Positions 54,276 to 63,619 of a DNA stretch of 64,000 nucleotides are shown here, piece after piece. The notes beneath the pieces were generated by a model. The model had not been told where the DNA came from. It did not search any database and saw only the letters and a list, made by a program, of their open reading frames with translations. A program made the position numbers and the translations under genes. How positions within the stretch are numbered: the first letter of the stretch is position 1; each line of letters opens with the position of its first letter. The DNA comes from an uncultured Acidimicrobiales bacterium. GTDB taxonomy: Bacteria; Actinomycetota; Acidimicrobiia; Acidimicrobiales; SHLQ01. The stretch spans positions 1-64,000 of the forward strand of contig CALLQB010000008.1 of assembly GCA_938015295.1 (NCBI GenBank), written 5' to 3'.

Positions 54276-55070
54276 ATGACCGATCGAGTCGCTGAACCAA
54301 CTCCAGCACTCTTTCAATCCGAACGTCAGCGACAAATCGTCGCCCTGACGATCGAGCAGAGCCGCGCCGAAGTATCTGAGCTCGCCGATCGGTTCCAGGT
54401 CACCACTGAAACGATTCGGCGTGACCTCTCGGATCTGCAAGCTCAGCGGGTGCTTCGACGAGTCCACGGCGGCGCTGTTCCGTGGGAAACGGCACGATTC
54501 GAGCCGCTACTTTCGGTCAGATCCGACCTACACGACAACGAAAAATCTCGGCTTGCTGCGGTTGCGGTAAGCGAACTTCCCGACCGGGGATCAATCATTA
54601 TTGACTCGGGGTCCACACTGACCACCTTCGCACGTTCGGTTCCTGCCGACACCGACCTTCGCGTTGTCACAAACTCGCTCACCGTGGCGCAGGTTCTCGC
54701 TGAGCACGAATCGCTCGACGTCCTAGTGCTCGGCGGCAAAGTTCGCAAGAACACCCTCGCCATGGTCGACGCGGAAGCGGTGGCCGCCGTCGGCCCGCTG
54801 CAGGTAGACACCCTCTTCATTTCGAGCGATGCGGCGACTCCCAAAACCGGCCTCACGACACCTTACCGAGAAGAAGCCGCCCTCAAGAGGGCGATGATTT
54901 CGGCCGCCCGGCGCGTTGTGGCACTGGTCGACCATACGAAGTTCGGCACCGACCAATTCGTGCGGTTTGCCGAGTGGTCAGATGTCGATGTGTTGATCAC
55001 CAACGCGGAGCTCGATCCCACAATCGTCGCGGCGATCGAAACCACAGGCACGACGGTTCGCCTCGCGTGA
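54276..55070 (+). CDS. DeoR/GlpR-family transcriptional regulator
   Basis: A 264-residue regulator. The N-terminal winged helix contains TTETIRRDLSDLQAQRVLRRVHGGAV, the classic DeoR recognition helix and wing. The C-terminal sugar-phosphate sensor domain has the DSGSTLTTFARSV ligand loop. Such proteins usually repress sugar or polyol genes and are released by a phosphorylated sugar. AAGGA stands 7 bases before ATG 54276. It follows the dehydrogenase gene by 55 bases and overlaps the IMPase-family gene by 4 bases. Confidence 0.9.
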   Translation: MTDRVAEPTPALFQSERQRQIVALTIEQSRAEVSELADRFQVTTETIRRDLSDLQAQRVLRRVHGGAVPWETARFEPLLSVRSDLHDNEKSRLAAVAVSELPDRGSIIIDSGSTLTTFARSVPADTDLRVVTNSLTVAQVLAEHESLDVLVLGGKVRKNTLAMVDAEAVAAVGPLQVDTLFISSDAATPKTGLTTPYREEAALKRAMISAARRVVALVDHTKFGTDQFVRFAEWSDVDVLITNAELDPTIVAAIETTGTTVRLA

Positions 55071-55870
55071 CACCGGTTACCGCCAACGTTCTCTCCCCTG
55101 CCCGACAACTCGAACTCGTCGCGAGCGATGTTGCCCGCTCCGCCGCCGGGTATGTGCGCAGTCATCTCGGACAAGCGGCAACAGCGGGCACAAAGACGAC
55201 GGTTACCGATGTCGTGACCCACACCGATCTCGAATCCGAGCGGCGAATTCGCACCGAGCTTCTGCTTCGGTGCCCCGGCTCATCCATCGAGGGCGAGGAG
55301 TTCGACGACCAACACGGCGAATCTGGCATCGGCTGGATCGTCGACCCCATCGATGGCACGGTGAACTTCTTGTACGGTCTTCCCGTGGTCTCGGTGAGCA
55401 TCGCTGCAACCATCAAGGGCGAGGTGGTAGCGGGCGCCGTTGTCGATGTGCTGCAAGGCGAGATCTTTAGCGCAGCGCTGGGCGAAGGAGCGCGAAGCAA
55501 CGGCTCGAGCATTGAATGTTCGGCACCTACTTCGCTCGGCGAGGCGCTGGTGGGGACAGGGTTCGCCTACGACGCACAACGCCGAGCGAACGAAGCCGAC
55601 CTCCTCACCCGGGTTCTCCCGCGATGCCGCGATATCCGTTGTATGGGTTCGGCGGCACTGAATTTGTGTTGGGTCGGTTGCGGACGCCTTGACGGGTTCT
55701 TTGAACGACACATTCAGACCTACGACTATGCCGCCGGGGCGATCATCGCCGCCGAGGCTGGAGCAACTGTCGAACTGCCGGGCAGCAACACCACCGACCT
55801 CACAGTCGCGTCGGCCCCACAGGTATTCGACGACCTTCGTCTACTGGTAGGTCAGTCCAACACCAGGTAG
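55067..55870 (+). CDS. Inositol monophosphatase family protein
   Basis: A 267-residue Mg2+-dependent phosphatase of the IMPase superfamily. The metal site appears as EGEEFDD, IVDPIDGTVNFLYG and, near the end, YDYAAGAIIAAEAG. GTG 55067 overlaps the stop of the regulator (GTGA), so it is coupled to it. In this setting it may dephosphorylate a sugar or polyol phosphate; IMPase or histidinol-phosphatase activity is also possible, and hisD is in the window though not adjacent. It converges with the kinase-like gene, overlapping by 30 bases. Confidence 0.85.
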   Translation: MTPVTANVLSPARQLELVASDVARSAAGYVRSHLGQAATAGTKTTVTDVVTHTDLESERRIRTELLLRCPGSSIEGEEFDDQHGESGIGWIVDPIDGTVNFLYGLPVVSVSIAATIKGEVVAGAVVDVLQGEIFSAALGEGARSNGSSIECSAPTSLGEALVGTGFAYDAQRRANEADLLTRVLPRCRDIRCMGSAALNLCWVGCGRLDGFFERHIQTYDYAAGAIIAAEAGATVELPGSNTTDLTVASAPQVFDDLRLLVGQSNTR

Positions 55871-56689
55871 CGGGTCGGGTGGCTCTTGTTGAAGCTGCGG
55901 TCGCTCATTCCAAATTGCGAGAAGCGCCGACTCGTCGGCCTCGGCGCCTTCAGAAAGGCGACTCGCAGCACTGACCGCACGCCACGACGCCAAGAGACCT
56001 GCCGCATTGTCGAGCAGCGGCGCAAACGCGTCGAGGTACACCGATCGAACCGTTTCCGTAGCGGTTCGAGCAAGGCCCGGCAGATGTAACGACTCAACCC
56101 CTTCCGGCGGTGGGGTAAGCAGAATGCTCGAACGCACCACATCGGCCACTGGGTGGCCAATGGTCGCGTCGAACCAATCGATGATGACCGGGCCCGACCG
56201 GGTCATCAGCACGTTGCCTGGATGAAAATCACCGTGGAGTAGCGCTGCACCTCGCGGTAGGCGCAGTGCCGTGTCGCAGGCTTCAGATCGTTCCTCGTTT
56301 GACAGCTGAGCCACGGCCTGCGTTTTGAGACAGAGCCGATCGATCAGATCGGGAACGTTGGCTGGGATGCCCGCGTGTTGGATTCGTCGGTGCACGTCGG
56401 CAAATTCTTGCGCGAGCGCACCAATGGATGTTGCGTCGTCAATCATTTTCTGCAGAAGCGACGAACCCTCGATGCGTTCAAACACGATGGCAGGACGGTC
56501 ATCGATGTCGACCATCCCCAACACCTCAGGAACCGGAAGCCCCATCTCCCGAGCCGCGGTGGTACTTCGCGCTTCGAGTTTTGCCCAATGCTTCGGCACC
56601 CCATCAAAGGGGACCTTGACGACCGCACCTTCGCCATAGGCGTAGACAGTCGAGGTTCGACCGACCCCGACCTGCGCTCCCCGATCCAT
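55841..56689 (-). CDS. Aminoglycoside phosphotransferase (APH)-fold kinase-like protein
   Basis: A 282-residue APH/choline kinase-like protein. The catalytic loop is LLHGDFHPGNVL, with the Asp base and Asn. The Mg-binding segment is IIDWFDATIGHPVADV, and the nucleotide-binding Lys lies in GAVVKVPF. Small-molecule kinase activity on a sugar, amino alcohol or antibiotic is possible; the neighbours favour a metabolite. ATG 56689 has TACGTT ending 6 bases upstream. Confidence 0.8.
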   Translation of the reverse strand: MDRGAQVGVGRTSTVYAYGEGAVVKVPFDGVPKHWAKLEARSTTAAREMGLPVPEVLGMVDIDDRPAIVFERIEGSSLLQKMIDDATSIGALAQEFADVHRRIQHAGIPANVPDLIDRLCLKTQAVAQLSNEERSEACDTALRLPRGAALLHGDFHPGNVLMTRSGPVIIDWFDATIGHPVADVVRSSILLTPPPEGVESLHLPGLARTATETVRSVYLDAFAPLLDNAAGLLASWRAVSAASRLSEGAEADESALLAIWNERPQLQQEPPDPLPGVGLTYQ

Positions 56690-56793
56690 CTGGCCAACGT
56701 AGTTCCCGCGGCGACAAGCGCGACGTCACCCCGGCCTTGTCACACCCCCTGAGTTGAATAGGAGGTGTTGGAGCGAGTGTTGGAGGACACCAC

Positions 56794-57144
56794 ATGTGGA
56801 ATTGGAATATTGCGATGAAGTCAGGCGAGACAATCACGGTCGAGGGTGCCGACGCCTACTGCCCCGAGGGGCCACTCACCACCTTCTTTTGTACCGGGAG
56901 CAACCGGCAAACTATCGATTCGTGGTCGACTCGAATCTCGTCGTACCGCACGGCTGACATCGTGACGATCGAACGGGCAAAAGCCGAGGCCATCGAACTC
57001 AACACGCCCGCGGTCGAGGCCGTCGAGACGGTCGAGGCAGTTGGGGCGGTTGGGGCGGTCCGACAAGACCGCCCAGCAATCACCATCGATCTCACCGATG
57101 ATTCCTTCGGGGCTTCGCAACGTCGGTTCAGCGTGGCAAGTTAA
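56794..57144 (+). CDS. Small protein of unknown function
   Basis: A 116-residue protein with a Cys/Trp-containing N-terminal half (MWNWNIAMKSGETITVEGAD, YCPEGPLTTFFCTG) and a Glu/Val/Ala-rich middle with repeated TVEAVGAVGAV. No family recognised. GGAGG 8 bases before ATG 56794 supports translation. Its stop overlaps that of the convergent SRPBCC gene by 4 bases. Confidence 0.6.
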   Translation: MWNWNIAMKSGETITVEGADAYCPEGPLTTFFCTGSNRQTIDSWSTRISSYRTADIVTIERAKAEAIELNTPAVEAVETVEAVGAVGAVRQDRPAITIDLTDDSFGASQRRFSVAS

Positions 57145-57602
57145 GCGATGTCTTTTTCGAGTGCTTGACGCACTCGTTGCATCTCGGCATCGACCTCTTC
57201 TTGCAGCCATGTGCGGTGGACTGCTGCAAGCCATCGCCACAGCAAGGTGAACGTGAAATCGTACGCGTGGGTTACCCGCACACCTGCGTCGATCGGTTCG
57301 CAGACAAACGTGCCCACAAAGTTGAACACGATGCGACCCGGTTGTTTGGGTGCTCCTCGAAACGTCAGTTTGTTCCATCGTTCGAGTTCGAAGTTCTGTA
57401 CGTCGGGAGCCGCTGGTCCGAAGCGAAGTTTGCCCGACACCTCGGCAGAGCCTTTGCCCTCGGCATCAGGCCCAACAACTTCTCCAACACGCGTGATCTT
57501 GTGGTCGGCCTCTTTGTAGCGCTCGAGATCGAGTACGTACTCGAGCACCTCTTGGGCCGTCACGCCTTCGATATCGACGGTGGACGATGCGGTAAGTGCC
57601 AT
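57141..57602 (-). CDS. SRPBCC (START/PYR1-like) family protein
   Basis: A 153-residue protein with the helix-grip fold pattern: an early strand STVDIEGVTAQEVLEYVLDLERY, a beta sheet of alternating hydrophobic strands (KLTFRGAPKQPGRIVFNFVGTF) and a long C-terminal helix. These proteins bind hydrophobic ligands or act as cyclases and aromatase-like enzymes; no specific role can be read. ATG 57602 has TAGCGT ending 7 bases upstream. It is divergent from the MaoC gene. Confidence 0.75.
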   Translation of the reverse strand: MALTASSTVDIEGVTAQEVLEYVLDLERYKEADHKITRVGEVVGPDAEGKGSAEVSGKLRFGPAAPDVQNFELERWNKLTFRGAPKQPGRIVFNFVGTFVCEPIDAGVRVTHAYDFTFTLLWRWLAAVHRTWLQEEVDAEMQRVRQALEKDIA

Positions 57603-57645
57603 AGACCAAACGCTAATCTGCTCTCCCCGACCGAGGAGACACCAG

Positions 57646-58491
57646 ATGCCTATCAACCCCGATGCCGCCGGAGCCGTTGGCGAACCCGGAGACTTCAGCT
57701 GGGACTCAACCGATGCGCTTCTGTACGCGCTCGGCGTAGGGGCCGGCGCAACCGATCCCACCGGCTTCGAACTCGAGTTCACCTCTGAGAACTCGATCGA
57801 CGTCGAACAAAAAGCGCTGCCTACTATGGGTGTGGTGCTTGGCCAAGGAGCAGGCAAGAGCCCAAAGTTCGGCGATTTCAACCTGGCGATGTTGGTACAC
57901 GGCGAACAATCCATCGAGCTTCACGCACCAATTCCCGTCGCCGGGACCGCAACCAATGTCACCTCGGTCGACGGCGTCTACGACAAGGGCAAGGCTGCAC
58001 TCGTTGTTCTCCAGAACGACGTGTCAATGGACGGCGCGCCGCTTTGGACCACCCGCTCGGCGCTGTTCATTCGTGGTGAAGGCGGATGGGGCGGCGAAAG
58101 TGGACCGAAGGCCGAGTGGGCGGCCCCTGACCGCGATCCCGATCACGTCGTGAGCTACCAAACTCGCATCGACCAAGCTCTGCTGTACCGTCTCAACGGC
58201 GACCGGAACCCCCTGCACGCCGACCCGAAATTTGCCGAGCTGGCCGGGTTTCCAAAGCCGATTCTTCACGGCCTTTGCACATACGGATTCACCGGCCGAG
58301 CGCTACTGCACGCCATGTGTGGCAGCGACCCGGCCCGCTTCGGCTCGATGGCTGGCCGTTTCTCGACGCCGGTGATGCCGGGCGATCGACTCGATGTGAA
58401 GATCTGGGACCTAGGCGACGGCAACGCCGTGTACCAAACATGTGTCGATGACGCCGTGGTACTCGACCAGGGCATCCACACCTATCGTTAA
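57646..58491 (+). CDS. MaoC-family double-hotdog enoyl-CoA hydratase
   Basis: A 281-residue hydratase 2-type protein. The C-terminal hotdog domain holds the conserved hydratase motif around YRLNGDRNPLHADPKFAELAGFPKPILHG, with the catalytic Asp and His. The N-terminal half is the degenerate hotdog seen in eukaryote-like and actinobacterial members. It would hydrate trans-2-enoyl-CoA to (R)-3-hydroxyacyl-CoA. GAGGAG stands 7 bases before ATG 57646. The GH1-like gene follows 25 bases later, likely cotranscribed. Confidence 0.88.
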   Translation: MPINPDAAGAVGEPGDFSWDSTDALLYALGVGAGATDPTGFELEFTSENSIDVEQKALPTMGVVLGQGAGKSPKFGDFNLAMLVHGEQSIELHAPIPVAGTATNVTSVDGVYDKGKAALVVLQNDVSMDGAPLWTTRSALFIRGEGGWGGESGPKAEWAAPDRDPDHVVSYQTRIDQALLYRLNGDRNPLHADPKFAELAGFPKPILHGLCTYGFTGRALLHAMCGSDPARFGSMAGRFSTPVMPGDRLDVKIWDLGDGNAVYQTCVDDAVVLDQGIHTYR

Positions 58492-58516
58492 CCCATCACC
58501 AAGGACGTAGCACCAG

Positions 58517-59716
58517 ATGCAGGGATTTCCCGAAGAGTTCTGGTGGGGCACGACACAGTCGTCGGTCGGCACCGAGGGTGTCGCCTCAGCGGCCGACTGG
58601 TCGCGTTTCGAGCGTCACGATAAAGCGCCGGAATCTGGCGAAGGCAACCACTTCGCCACCAACTACCACGAAGACTTCGCGATGTTGGCCGATGCTGGCC
58701 TCCGGTCGATTCGTCTCACCGCCGAGTGGGCTCGGCTAGAGCCCTACCCCGGCAGTCACGACCCCGACGCGGTCCAGCACTACCGGCAAATGTTCGAGGC
58801 AGCCAACGAAGCTGGCCTTGCGGTTTGGGCAACGATGCATAACGGATCGCTGCCGGGGTGGTTCGCCGAAGACGAACGCGGGTTCCGCGACAAGCGGTCG
58901 CGTGGCTACTTTTGGGCTCGCCACGTCGACTTCGTCGCCGAGATCCTCGACGGCACGGTCGCGGGCTGGTGCCCTATCGATGACCCGGTTGGCTGGGCGA
59001 TGCGCGGGTTTCAGCTAGGGACCCGTCCACCAGGTCGGTCGGGTAACGACGAAGCACTGATCGAGGCAGTCGACGGGGCGCTCGACGCTGCACTCATCGC
59101 CTGGAAGCTTTTGCGCAGTGGCCGGCAGCCGGTGATGGGGGTGTTTGGGGTACACGATGTCCGGTCGGTTCGCCCTGAAGCGAAAGAGCTCGCCGACCGA
59201 TGGACCGACTTCGCCATAACGAGTTGGACGCGAGCGATTGGTGAAGGCGAGCTCTCTGTCCCAGGCAAATCTCGTCAAGAACGAACGGATTGGGTCGATG
59301 CGTTCGACATCATCGGCCTCGACGTCCAGCCCACTATCGCGGTCGACGTCGACGGCAAACTGCAGGCATGGCCGTCGGCTAGCAACGTCGACGGATCTGG
59401 TTTCGCTCCGAATGCCGAGCAGGATGCAACCGTGATCCGCCGCGTGAGCGAATTGCTTCCGGACAAGCCGCTCGCCGTAGCGTCGCACGGCATCGCCACC
59501 GATGACGACCAGTGGCGTCTCGACTACCTACGAGAAACGGTGCCCCACCTAGAAGCGGCGATCGCAGACGGCGTTGATCTTCGTGGCTATTTTCACCACA
59601 CCGCGATCGACGGCTATTCGTGGGAGCGAGGATTCTCGCAACCCTCCGGATTGTTCACCCAAGACCGCACACCAAAGCCCTCAGTCGAGTGGCTCAGCTC
59701 GCAACTCCCCCGATAA
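58517..59716 (+). CDS. GH1-fold protein lacking both catalytic glutamates
   Basis: A 399-residue protein with the (beta/alpha)8 layout of family 1 glycosidases: GFPEEFWWGTTQSS at the start, EWARLEP, a conserved-type His in TMHNGSLPGWF, and the C-terminal IADGVDLRGYFHHTAIDGY. The acid/base motif TxNEP reads PIDDP and the nucleophile motif (I/V)TENG reads VASHG, so both catalytic Glu are replaced. It probably does not hydrolyse beta-glucosides in the standard way. It could be a binding protein or use another mechanism. No signal peptide is seen. Confidence 0.8.
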   Translation: MQGFPEEFWWGTTQSSVGTEGVASAADWSRFERHDKAPESGEGNHFATNYHEDFAMLADAGLRSIRLTAEWARLEPYPGSHDPDAVQHYRQMFEAANEAGLAVWATMHNGSLPGWFAEDERGFRDKRSRGYFWARHVDFVAEILDGTVAGWCPIDDPVGWAMRGFQLGTRPPGRSGNDEALIEAVDGALDAALIAWKLLRSGRQPVMGVFGVHDVRSVRPEAKELADRWTDFAITSWTRAIGEGELSVPGKSRQERTDWVDAFDIIGLDVQPTIAVDVDGKLQAWPSASNVDGSGFAPNAEQDATVIRRVSELLPDKPLAVASHGIATDDDQWRLDYLRETVPHLEAAIADGVDLRGYFHHTAIDGYSWERGFSQPSGLFTQDRTPKPSVEWLSSQLPR

Positions 59717-59753
59717 TCCACAAGAGCCCCGACAAACCCCCGAAATTTTCACC

Positions 59754-59778
59754 CAGAGCGACCGTGACGGTCGCTCTG
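59754..59778. terminator. Bidirectional terminator-like hairpin
   Basis: CAGAGCGACCGT and ACGGTCGCTCTG form a perfect inverted repeat of 12 bp per arm, in practice about 10 bp with a short loop, between the converging GH1-like and MoxR genes. The minus-strand side is followed by GAAAATTTC. Confidence 0.7.
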
Positions 59779-59808
59779 TAACAACAGAACGGGGTGACGG
59801 GGTGACTG

Positions 59809-61233
59809 TTAGTTGGTGGTTGGCATCTCGCGGGCTTCGTAGCTGCCGGCGTTCTTGTTGAGCCGCTTGCTGAGGTGTAGTCCCTCAAGGATGAATTCGA
59901 CTGCACTGGCCACCAGCGTCGGGTTGTCGGGGCCGTCTTCGTCGTCGAGGACCGCAGCAACGGCTTTGCCCATCGCTGGGTTCTCGGCCAAACGTCCGGC
60001 GATGTCTGAACTCGACAGTTGTTCGCCGGCCTCAACCGTGACTCCTTCTTCGAACGCGTCGAGGATGCCTCGGTGGGTTTCGGGCGGAACAACGTCGCGG
60101 AAGACGAGCAGCACCGCGCTGCTGATGAGCTGCTGCAAAACTTCGCTTTCGCGACCGTCATCGAGCGACTCGATTTCGATCTTTCCCGAGGTTGATGCTG
60201 CCAGAGCGCCAAGGTCAGACACACGAGGTACCACGAGGCCCTCGTCGAGGCGCAACGAACGACGTGTGGCGTTGGCCACCATTGCCTCAAAGTTGCTCAC
60301 CGAGAGCCGAACCGACACACCCGAACGTTGGTTGATGCTGCTGCTCTGGCGAGCTAGGTGCGTGATGGTCACGACAATCTCCGCCATGAAATCGGGCACC
60401 CGGACGTCGACATCGGCGGCATCAGGCAACACAGCTTCCTGGTCGACAATGGCCATTTCGGTTTCGACCTCGAGGGGATAGTGGGTGCGGATCTGCGACC
60501 CGAAGCGGTCCTTGAGAGGCGTGATAAGTCGACCGCGATTGGTGTAGTCCTCGGGGTTGGCGGACGCCACAAGCATGACGTCGAGCGGTAGACGAACCTT
60601 GTAACCACGAATTTGGATGTCGCGTTCTTCAAGCACGTTGAGCAAGCCCACCTGGATTCGTTCGGAAAGGTCGGGCAACTCGTTGATGGCAAAGATGCCA
60701 CGGTTGGTGCGGGGTACTAAGCCGTAGTGCAAGGTGAGTTCGTCGCTGAGGTAACGGCCCTCGGCGACCTTGATGGGGTCGACCTCGCCAATCAAGTCAG
60801 CGATAGAGGTATCGGGCGTTGCGAGCTTCTCGCCGTAACGGGCATCGCGATGAATCCAATCGATGGGTGTGGCGTCGCCGTGTTCGGCAACAGCATCGAG
60901 CGCGAACCGTGAGCTTGGTGCGTAGGGGTCGTCGAGAATTTCGGACCCTTCGACGATTGGCATCCATTCGTCGAGTAGATCGGTGAGCGCCCGAATCATA
61001 CGGGTTTTCGCCTGACCACGCTCGCCAAGAAAGATGACGTCGTGACCAGCAAGCAACGCGTTTTCAAGCTGCGGCATCACGGTGTTTTCATAGCCCATGA
61101 CCGTGGGCACGAGAGGCTCTCCGGCCCGTACCCGAGCGATGGCATTGCGACGAAGCTCTTCTTTGACTGAACGAGACTCCCAGCCCGAGCTGCGTAGCTC
61201 GCCGAGAGTGGAAATGGTCGGTTTGGTCGACAT
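59809..61233 (-). CDS. MoxR/ChlI-type AAA+ ATPase
   Basis: A 474-residue ATPase. The Walker A motif is GERGQAKT, the Walker B region is GIFAINELPDLSERIQVGLL and sensor 1 lies in LVASANPEDYTNRGR, matching the MoxR/magnesium-chelatase-I-like group that works with vWA proteins as chaperones for enzyme maturation. The vWA gene at 45.7 kb is a plausible partner. ATG 61233 is chosen; the open frame upstream overlaps the GH2 gene antisense. No metal-enzyme target is in the window. Confidence 0.85.
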   Translation of the reverse strand: MSTKPTISTLGELRSSGWESRSVKEELRRNAIARVRAGEPLVPTVMGYENTVMPQLENALLAGHDVIFLGERGQAKTRMIRALTDLLDEWMPIVEGSEILDDPYAPSSRFALDAVAEHGDATPIDWIHRDARYGEKLATPDTSIADLIGEVDPIKVAEGRYLSDELTLHYGLVPRTNRGIFAINELPDLSERIQVGLLNVLEERDIQIRGYKVRLPLDVMLVASANPEDYTNRGRLITPLKDRFGSQIRTHYPLEVETEMAIVDQEAVLPDAADVDVRVPDFMAEIVVTITHLARQSSSINQRSGVSVRLSVSNFEAMVANATRRSLRLDEGLVVPRVSDLGALAASTSGKIEIESLDDGRESEVLQQLISSAVLLVFRDVVPPETHRGILDAFEEGVTVEAGEQLSSSDIAGRLAENPAMGKAVAAVLDDEDGPDNPTLVASAVEFILEGLHLSKRLNKNAGSYEAREMPTTN

Positions 61234-61344
61234 ATCTGCGAACCTACTCCGTGCGCTCCGTTTTCGCCCGTCGAGCACACTGGCTTTGGGTCTGCATTTG
61301 TGCGCGGTGACCAACGAGTGGCATCTGGTTGGTACCGTCGAACC

Positions 61345-63432
61345 GTGCAGCTCTCGGGACCATGGTCGGCCCACCCCGCCGACGACGACCTCCGGCGCGT
61401 CTACGCCGAGCCGACCTTCGACGACTCCGGATGGTCTGAGATCGATGTGCCGGGTCATTGGCAAACGAATCCCGCCTTTGCCGACAACCACGATCCGGTC
61501 TTCTACCGCACGGGTTTCTCGACCCACCCGCTCGAAGAAGGAACACGCGCCTGGCTGCGCTTCGCCGGCATCTTCTATGACGCAGATATGTTTCTCGACG
61601 GCACCTACCTCGGCGCAACCTCGGGTTACTTCTTTCCGCACGTCTTCGAGATCACCGACCGCGTTCGAGCTCAGGCAGAACACCAACTGGCTATCGAGGT
61701 CAGCTGTCGCCAACCGTCCGACCTTCAGCAAAAACGCAACCTCCTCGGCGCGTTCGACCACAGCGCACACCTCAACGCAGCTACAAACCCCGGCGGCATT
61801 TGGCGCCCCGTGACCCTCGAAACCTCGGGTCCGGTCGCCATACGTTTCTTCCGTGTTCTTTGCACCGAGGCGTCAACGTCGCGTGCGACGGTCGCGATTC
61901 GAGCCGTCGTTGACACCGCCGAGGCACGAGAGGTCAGCTTCGTCACCACTGTTGGGGGCGTCGAACATCAACTCAGCCAACCCCTCGCGGCAGGGGAAAA
62001 CCGCGTCGAGTGGACCGTTCCCGTCGCCGAGCCCCAGCTTTGGTGGCCTCACGCGCTCGGCGAACAGCCACTGCACGACGTAGAGGTAACGATTGTTCTG
62101 GCCGACGGATCGTCGAGCGATAGCCGCAAGGTTCGCACAGGCCTTCGTTCGGTGTCGTTCGACAACTGGATCGCACGCGTCAACGGCGAGCGGCTATTTC
62201 TCAAAGGCGCGAACATTGGTCCAACACGCGCCCTTCTCGCCGACGCGCCAACCGATGAAGTCGTCGGCGATCTCCGGGCAGCCCGCGAAGCTGGGCTCGA
62301 CTTTCTCCGGGTGCACACCCATATCGCTCGACCAGAGCTGTACGAAGCGGCCGATGAGCTCGGCATCTTGTTGTGGCAGGACTTTCCAATGCACCAGGGG
62401 TACGACCGCGGTGTTCGCGACCAGGCGGCTCGCCAGGCTCGCGAAATGGTCGACCTCCTCGGACATCACCCGTCGATCTTTACGTGGTGTGGCCACAACG
62501 AACCCGACGGCCGCGACAACGACATGCCGTCGCCATCGTTGCTGAAGTCGAACCGGCCAGGCTGGAACCGAACCGTCCTCGATCGGACCATCAAACGAAC
62601 GCTGACCAAGAACGACCCATCACGGCCGGTCGTCGCCCACTCCGGCGTGCCGCCGCACCTGCCCCTACTCGATGGCACCGATAGCCATCTGTGGTTCGGC
62701 TGGCATGGACCGGGAAGAGCCAGCGATCTCGCCGAAACCGCCGCCAAGTTCCCGCGACTTGTGCGGTTCGTGTCGGAGTTCGGGGCGCAAGCAGTGCCGA
62801 TCGATTCCTCATTCTGCGAACCCGAACGATGGCCAGCGCTTGATTGGCGCCGTCTTGCGACCGAGCACAACCTCGACAGCGAAGTGCTTCGCCGCCGCGT
62901 GCCCCCTTCAATGTTCGAAACCTTCGAAGAATGGGCAGACGCCACCCGTCGATATCAGTCGTCGATCATCAAGGTACAGATCGAGACCCTGCGCCGCCTG
63001 AAGTACTCACCCACCGGAGGGTTCAGCGTGCACCACCTGGCCGACGGTCACCCGGCGATCACCACCTCGCTGCTCGGCCACGACCGCCGACCAAAGCCGG
63101 CTTACCAAACATTGGTCGATGCTTGCCGACCCGTCATCGTCACCGCCGACCCACTTCCGTTCGCTCCCGAACCCGGAACACTCGTCGCGCTCGACGTTCA
63201 TGTGGTCAGCGACCTGCGCCGCGATGCTGGTATCGCCGTCGTGCGAGCGACGCTCACCGATCCAACCGGCTCTGTCGAGTGGCGTTGGGAAGGCGACATC
63301 AAGGCCGACACCGTAACCCGGGTGGGCGAAGTTCTTTGGACCGTACCGCCTGGGCGGGGCGAGGTGACCCTCGACCTCGAGCTGACGAGTAGCGGCCTCA
63401 CCGCGACCAACCGGTATGCCGCCACTTTCTGA
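61345..63432 (+). CDS. Glycoside hydrolase family 2 protein (beta-mannosidase-like)
   Basis: A 695-residue GH2 enzyme: an N-terminal jelly-roll sugar-binding domain (SGPWSAHPADDDLRRVY to VPGHW), an immunoglobulin-like domain, then the barrel. The acid/base Glu lies in TWCGHNEPDG and the nucleophile Glu in VSEFGAQAVP, so both are present. The gene has no signal peptide, so it is probably cytoplasmic and acts on imported oligosaccharides. GTG 61345 has TACCGT ending 6 bases upstream; an in-frame GTG at 61300 is possible. Confidence 0.85.
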   Translation: MQLSGPWSAHPADDDLRRVYAEPTFDDSGWSEIDVPGHWQTNPAFADNHDPVFYRTGFSTHPLEEGTRAWLRFAGIFYDADMFLDGTYLGATSGYFFPHVFEITDRVRAQAEHQLAIEVSCRQPSDLQQKRNLLGAFDHSAHLNAATNPGGIWRPVTLETSGPVAIRFFRVLCTEASTSRATVAIRAVVDTAEAREVSFVTTVGGVEHQLSQPLAAGENRVEWTVPVAEPQLWWPHALGEQPLHDVEVTIVLADGSSSDSRKVRTGLRSVSFDNWIARVNGERLFLKGANIGPTRALLADAPTDEVVGDLRAAREAGLDFLRVHTHIARPELYEAADELGILLWQDFPMHQGYDRGVRDQAARQAREMVDLLGHHPSIFTWCGHNEPDGRDNDMPSPSLLKSNRPGWNRTVLDRTIKRTLTKNDPSRPVVAHSGVPPHLPLLDGTDSHLWFGWHGPGRASDLAETAAKFPRLVRFVSEFGAQAVPIDSSFCEPERWPALDWRRLATEHNLDSEVLRRRVPPSMFETFEEWADATRRYQSSIIKVQIETLRRLKYSPTGGFSVHHLADGHPAITTSLLGHDRRPKPAYQTLVDACRPVIVTADPLPFAPEPGTLVALDVHVVSDLRRDAGIAVVRATLTDPTGSVEWRWEGDIKADTVTRVGEVLWTVPPGRGEVTLDLELTSSGLTATNRYAATF

Positions 63433-63619
63433 ACTACTACTGGCAGCACCGCGAACACTTGTTATGAACTTGTAATGTGCCGAGAACTAACGGGCGTCAC
63501 AGCCGTTTGGTTAGATTGAAGCAAATACCGCCGATACGGTGCGTAAAGCGGGCGTAAGTTCGCCTTTCTCCGATGGGCAATGCAACGAGTTCCCCTGAGC
63601 TACAAGAGGTCAAGATCAC
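63433..63619. other. Non-coding leader of the succinate dehydrogenase operon
   Basis: This 187-base gap carries no convincing gene. AGAGGT lies about 10 bases before the sdhC-like ATG. A TTGTAA-type stretch near 63469 may belong to a promoter, but no clear -35/-10 pair is seen. Confidence 0.4.

Noticed and set aside
61234-61770. Longer N terminus for the MoxR-type ATPase
   Set aside because: Overlaps the GH2 gene antisense and lacks family similarity; ATG 61233 starts the conserved region.
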